Of a stretch of DNA of 64,000 bases, positions 60,786 to 64,000 are shown piece after piece. The DNA comes from Lepidostoma basale. Taxonomy: Eukaryota > Arthropoda > Insecta > Trichoptera > Lepidostomatidae. A program made the position numbers and the translations under genes. Numbering within the stretch: the stretch's first letter is position 1; each line of letters starts with the position of its first letter. The stretch spans positions 1,250,501 through 1,314,500 of the forward strand of contig JAHDVF020000751.1 in assembly GCA_022606425.2 (NCBI GenBank). Reading direction: 5' to 3'. The notes under the pieces were generated by a model. That model ran no database searches. It saw only the letters and a list, made by a program, of their open reading frames with translations, and was not told the origin of the DNA.

Positions 60786-60997
60786 CCTTTCCCTAACTAA
60801 CTAACTAACTAACCATCACGCCGTCTCCCCGGAGGGGTAGGCAGAAAGAATTGAACGCCACACGCCATCGTGCCACGTTTTCCTCGGCCTTCCTCTATTT
60901 CTAGCTCCGTTCACGCCGTTTACATATACCTTCTTTACCATTCTGTCTTCACTCATTCATTCCATGTGTCCAAACCATCTTAATGACTTAATTACTT
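60786..60997 (-). mobile_element. TTAG-LINE 3' end, subfamily S, deleted
   Basis: (CTAA)n tail, hairpin loop TCCG and AYPSGETA. A deletion then joins CGVQF to the GRPRKTWHDG block and MERMSEDRM. Confidence 0.9.
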
Positions 60998-61032
60998 AAT
61001 TACTGTCATCAAATCAAAACTTGTAATAAACA

Positions 61033-61693
61033 AACTAACTAACCATCACGCCGTCTCCCCGAAGCGGTAGGCAGAAAGAATGGAACGCCACACTGTTCTG
61101 TCCTGACATATTTCTCTCGCTTCCTCAACATTCATACATCTTGTCATGCACGCACGTCGATTTCTCCGACTCCTCACGTGTCCGACATTCAATATTTGAT
61201 TGATTTGATCGTGCCACGTTTTCCTCGGCCTTCCTCTATTTCTAGCTCCGTTCACGCCGTTTATATATACCTTCTTTACCATTCTGTCTTCACTCATTCT
61301 TTCCATGTGTCCAAACCATCTTAATGACCCTTTCCTTATTTTGTTCATAACACTTTCATTCGCACCACATTCACTTCTTATACTTGCATTTGTCACTCTA
61401 TTATATACAGATTTGCCACACATTCGTCTTAGAGATCTCATTTCTACTGCATTTATTCTACTTTCATCCTTCTTTTGCCAGTTCCATGCTTTACTTCCAT
61501 ACATAAGGGTCGGCACAAGAACACCATTGTGCACTGCCATCTTAGCTTTTTTGGATAGGCTTTTGTTTGCGATGACAACTTTAAGTGCACCATTTATTCT
61601 GTTGCCTGCCCCAACCCTTCTTTCAATATCCTTCTCCACCCTCCCATCCTTTGTAAACATACTTCCTAAATAAACAAATTCATCCACTTTCCC
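61033..61693 (-). mobile_element. TTAG-LINE 3' end, subfamily S, best-preserved copy
   Basis: The element body is intact from the VDEFVYLGSMFT block to the GGCGTGATGG box, followed by a short CTAA-type tail (complement). It gives the reference order of segments for all TTAG-LINE pieces. Only one unusual change, SAYRFGETA with loop TTCG, affects the terminal hairpin stem. Confidence 0.95.
61046..61690 (-). CDS. C-terminal domain of TTAG-LINE ORF2 (partial, open)
   Basis: There are about 213 uninterrupted codons and no native start, because the 5' end is truncated. In order: LGSMFTKDGRVEKDIERRVG, AGNRINGALKVVIANKSLS, MAVHNGVLVPTLMYGSKAW, the Lys/Arg-rich linker, MRSLRRMCGKSVYNR, IRSECGANESVMNKIRKG, SLRWFGHMERMSEDRM, GRNRGRPRKTWHDQI-like, HVRSRRNRRACMTRCMNVEE and a terminal LSAYRFGETA. 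The region lies C-terminal to RT in non-LTR ORF2 proteins. Its exact function is unknown, and template or 3'-end binding is an inference. No catalytic part is present. Confidence 0.9.
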   Translation of the reverse strand, partial: KVDEFVYLGSMFTKDGRVEKDIERRVGAGNRINGALKVVIANKSLSKKAKMAVHNGVLVPTLMYGSKAWNWQKKDESRINAVEMRSLRRMCGKSVYNRVTNASIRSECGANESVMNKIRKGSLRWFGHMERMSEDRMVKKVYINGVNGARNRGRPRKTWHDQINQILNVGHVRSRRNRRACMTRCMNVEEAREICQDRTVWRSILSAYRFGETA

Positions 61694-62218
61694 TTACGGT
61701 GCTAAAATAAAAACGTGCGTTCCGGTGTAGGGTAGTCAGTACGCGTTAAAAAATTAGCGATTTTAAATCGGAAAAACAGGAACATTCATAGCTAATCCCC
61801 TTATATAATTATAATTGAAGTCAAAAATTATAATAATTGAGATTGCTAAAAACCATCTGGCAACGCTCACGGAACGGGCATAGGTCCGCTCTGGTTGCAA
61901 GCCCGAAAGGAACTGCCGGCGCGGCGGGACGGCGAGAGTGAGAACATTGAGCTAGAACATATGCAAGAGTGAGATGCGAATATAGTGTGACGCACTCAAA
62001 TCGCTGTTTATGCGCGAATTCGTTTTCGATTTTTACAAAATACCTCCGATTTACCCGATAAATTCTGATTATTATTAATATTATTTTTTAAATCAATGCG
62101 TAAATTTATTATGGAGGAATACCTAAAATCTTAACCTTGTATTTATTATATTTATAGAGATATTGATGGTTTTTAGAAGCAACGTGTAGAAGATACCCAT
62201 CATACGGAAGGGAGGGTT
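61694..62218. other. No recognised element
   Basis: A GC-richer patch at 61860-61960 (CTGCCGGCGCGGCGGGACGG) interrupts AT-rich DNA. No coding motif is recognised. Confidence 0.35.
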
Positions 62219-62850
62219 AATATCTTCTTCTGGATCTACTCCACCGAACAATATCCTCTATTCCAAGCGCTCTCCCGAACGAGCGGGAAATCTATTAATC
62301 TTTTTCTTACCGCCAAATAAAAATACCGATTCTTCTTATTTTGATCGATCCTAAGATTTGTGACGCAGAAATCATCTCTCCATTCTGGTTATATGGTCCT
62401 TCTAGTATATTCTTCTGGATCTACCACACCGAACAATGTCCTCTTTCCCGAACGAGCGGTAAATCTGTTCATTTTCGTCTTACCGCCAAATAAAAATACC
62501 GCTTCTTCGTCTGTTAATAGATCCTACAATCTGTGACATAGAAATCATCCCCATTCTGGTTATATGGTCCTTTTAGTATCTTCTTCTGGATCTACTACAC
62601 CGAACAATGTCCTCTATCCCGAACGAGCGGTAAATCTGTTAATCTTCGTCTTACCGCCAAAGAAAAATACCGCTTCTTCTTCTGTTAATAGATCCTACAA
62701 TCTGTGGATGGTCTTATAGGTGAACAGTGTCCAGAGGGATTTCTTAAGCTGATATATAAGCAGGTATATTTCCTTTCTGGTTATATGATCCTTCCAGTAT
62801 CTTCATCTGGATCTACTCCACTGAACAATATCCTCTATTTCACTTTTTTT
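62219..62850 (-). repeat. Tandem array of about four units with GAA-LINE ends
   Basis: CTTCTGGATCTAC starts recur near 62222, 62407, 62581 and 62800. Each unit has CCGAACGAGCGG, TACCGCCAAATAAAAATACC, a CTTCTTCTT tail complement, GATCCTA.GAT.TGTGAC and ATGGTCCTT. Unit length varies (about 170-220 bp). A relative lies at 60650-60785. Confidence 0.82.
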
Positions 62851-62934
62851 CTTTTCTTATTTCAACGTTATGGACACGATCTTTGAGTGTTTTTCCTTTT
62901 TTTTCTATATACAACATAGAAGGTTCTTCTTTCT

Positions 62935-63184
62935 TCTTTTTGTCCTGTCACACCTCCGTAGTGCATAGGGCCTCAAGGAACCTTCTCCACCCGACTCTAT
63001 CGAATGCCTGATGCCTAACATCATCCCAAGTGAGGCCTGCTACCTTAACATCGTCCTGCAGGGCTCTTCTCCAGGTGGCTCTAGGTCTGCCTCGCTTCCT
63101 CTTTCCTCCCATAGGGGACCAGTCTAGTGCGCCCTGAGCGATGCAGGCTGGGTTCCGTCTCAAAGTGTGAAGGTTACCCACCGT
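62935..63184 (-). mobile_element. LINE C-terminus, fourth RTE-like family
   Basis: The minus-strand open frame 63181-62948 reads MGNLHTLRRNPACIAQGALD, MGGKRKRGRPRATWRRALQD and VAGLTWDDVRHQAFDRVGWR, ending FLEALCTTEV. KRKRGRP..TWRR and DR..WR..V.ALCST typify another group of non-LTR ORF2 C-termini. A degraded GAA tail follows (AAGAAAGAAGAA). Confidence 0.85.
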
Positions 63185-63185
63185 T

Positions 63186-63300
63186 TAATCCCTAGGCCCG
63201 TCCCCGGTCCATGCGGGACTTATGGTACGTTAATTGGGGAAAGCAACATAAAAAAAGCATAAGGCAAATGGGTCTCTAGGCCCCATTTAACCCAGTTTAA
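63186..63300 (+). repeat. Repeat V
   Basis: TTAATCCCTAGGCCCGTCCC, CGGTCCATGCGGGACTTAT and a purine-rich end are shared with 33680 and 35795. GTCCC and GGGAC can pair. Confidence 0.55.
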
Positions 63301-63303
63301 TTC

Positions 63304-63424
63304 ATACAACAGGTCGTTTAAACCCAATTACTGTGTACAATTTGTTTTTAGCTAATTCAACGCCATTTTATTGTCACGTGAATTCTACACCAGACCAGAG
63401 ACAGTCTGACAATCACACTGCCAT
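63304..63424 (-). repeat. SINE, headless
   Basis: CAACAGGTCGTTTAAACCC, ATTTTATTGTCACGTGAATT and CAGTCTGACAATCACACTGC are the complement of the SINE body. The tRNA-like head is missing. Confidence 0.8.
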
Positions 63425-63435
63425 TAATTTCAATT

Positions 63436-63475
63436 GTGAATTAAAACACTGTTTTTCCAACTTTTGATGTACAAA
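63436..63475. repeat. P2 half scrap
   Basis: AACACTGTTTTTCCAACTTT with TGATGT matches the outer end of P2. Confidence 0.45.
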
Positions 63476-63507
63476 TAGAAATAACAGTGATTTAAATTTA
63501 TAATTAT

Positions 63508-63885
63508 CTGTGTATGAGAGAGCGTCGAATGAAAATATAAGAGGTGAATGTGGTGCGAATGATAGTGTTATGACCAAAATAATGAAAATATAATTATGAT
63601 GGTTTGGTCACTTGGAAAGAATGAATGAAGAAAGAATGATATAAAAAATTATATGTTAACGATGTAAATGGAACTAGAGATAGAGGAAAACCGAGGAAAC
63701 GTGGCACTATCAAATAAATCAAATATTGAATGTCGGCCACATGAGGAGTCAGTGAAAGTTGAGGAAGCGAGAGAAATATGTTAAGAAAGAAAAGTGTGGC
63801 AGTCCATTATTTCTGCCTACCCCTTCGGGGAGACGGCGTGATGGTTGGTTGGTTAGTTGGTTAATTAGTTAGTTAGAGTTTTATA
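63508..63885 (+). mobile_element. TTAG-LINE 3' end, subfamily A
   Basis: YERASNENIRGECGAND, then damaged GSLRW, WFGHLERMNEERM, VNGTRDRGKPRKRGT and EEAREICQERKVWQSIIS. The AYPFGETA hairpin is a perfect CCCC-TTCG-GGG and the tail is a long TTAG/TTGG repeat. A deletion removes NRRACMTRCMN. Confidence 0.93.
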
Positions 63886-63892
63886 ATGTGCG

Positions 63893-64000
63893 TGAGGTCA
63901 TTAAGAAGAATGTACGGAAAAACAATGTATGATAGAATATCTAATGATGAAATAAGAATGGAATGTAAGGCGGATGAATGCGGGATAAATAAAATGAAAA
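63893..64000 (+). mobile_element. TTAG-LINE, subfamily C-like, runs off the window
   Basis: VRSLRRMYGKTMYDRISND, EIRMECKADECGINKMK matches the C-type block. The copy continues beyond base 64000. Confidence 0.85.

Noticed and set aside
61305..61673. 122-codon plus-strand frame opposite the best TTAG-LINE
   Set aside because: It is the antisense shadow of the LINE frame. The same antisense frame appears opposite other copies and has no independent support.

Overview
The window looks like intergenic or intronic DNA from an insect, most probably a moth or butterfly (Lepidoptera). It is AT-rich and has no intact host gene. Almost everything that can be recognised is a decayed transposable element. 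The lepidopteran call rests on RTE 3' ends that look, from memory, like the Heliconius RTE-e01 type, on abundant short palindromic elements, and on a tRNA-derived SINE. It is an inference, not a database match.

Element families (names used only here). (1) TTAG-LINE: about 55-60 pieces of one non-LTR retrotransposon 3' end. The protein ends ...SAYP(F/S/C)GE(T/M)A, a UNCG-type RNA hairpin overlaps the last codons, and the tail is (TTAG)n, or (GTT)n in subfamily B. Subfamilies are A (AYPFGETA), S (AYPSGETA), B (AYPCGETA) and C (AYPSGEMA). The best copy is 61033-61693. The reverse-transcriptase part is seen only at 40150-40447 and 59555. (2) RTE-e01-like LINEs with (GAA)n or (TGA)n tails: 7140, 11929, 16642, 17814, 20743, 28092, 51074, 53060. 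(3) Other GAA-tailed LINEs, several with a covarying hairpin just before the tail: 2918, 6622, 12759, 15796, 35240, 46977, 51771, 53300, 58010. (4) CR1/Jockey-like LINEs with five-base tails: 12996, 19915, 36357, 49176, 52094. (5) L2-like LINEs with (ATT)n tails: 17979, 23635, 25881, 33765. (6) Palindromic elements P1-P4, most with a GAAAC core. (7) hAT-like, mariner-like and piggyBac-like non-autonomous DNA transposons, and a repeat called D. (8) One SINE family.

Layout. 0-10 kb: TTAG-LINE pieces, an internally deleted mariner, hAT-like elements. 10-17 kb: a 199-bp triplication, chimeric LINE ends, a CR1/Jockey copy inside a GAA-LINE. 17-28 kb: nested SINE, LINE and P1 insertions and a piggyBac-like element. 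28-33 kb: sparser, with a promoter-like stretch at 29385. 33-38 kb: an L2-like copy holding a perfect 133-bp inverted repeat, a CR1/Jockey copy inside a piggyBac-like MITE, and a GC-rich exon-like block at 37579. 39-49 kb: inverted TTAG-LINE composites and a P1 tandem array. 49-54 kb: the longest open frame (a CR1/Jockey reverse transcriptase at 49176) and a three-level nest in a mariner. 54-64 kb: more TTAG-LINEs, SINEs and a tandem array at 62219.

Nothing here works as a cellular pathway. The coherent story is retrotransposition: repeated 5' truncation, twin-priming inversion and template switching, with short palindromes as recurrent landing sites, and LINE 3' ends that keep RNA hairpins even as their proteins decay. 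Coordinates of fragments without target-site duplications are approximate to about 10-20 bases.
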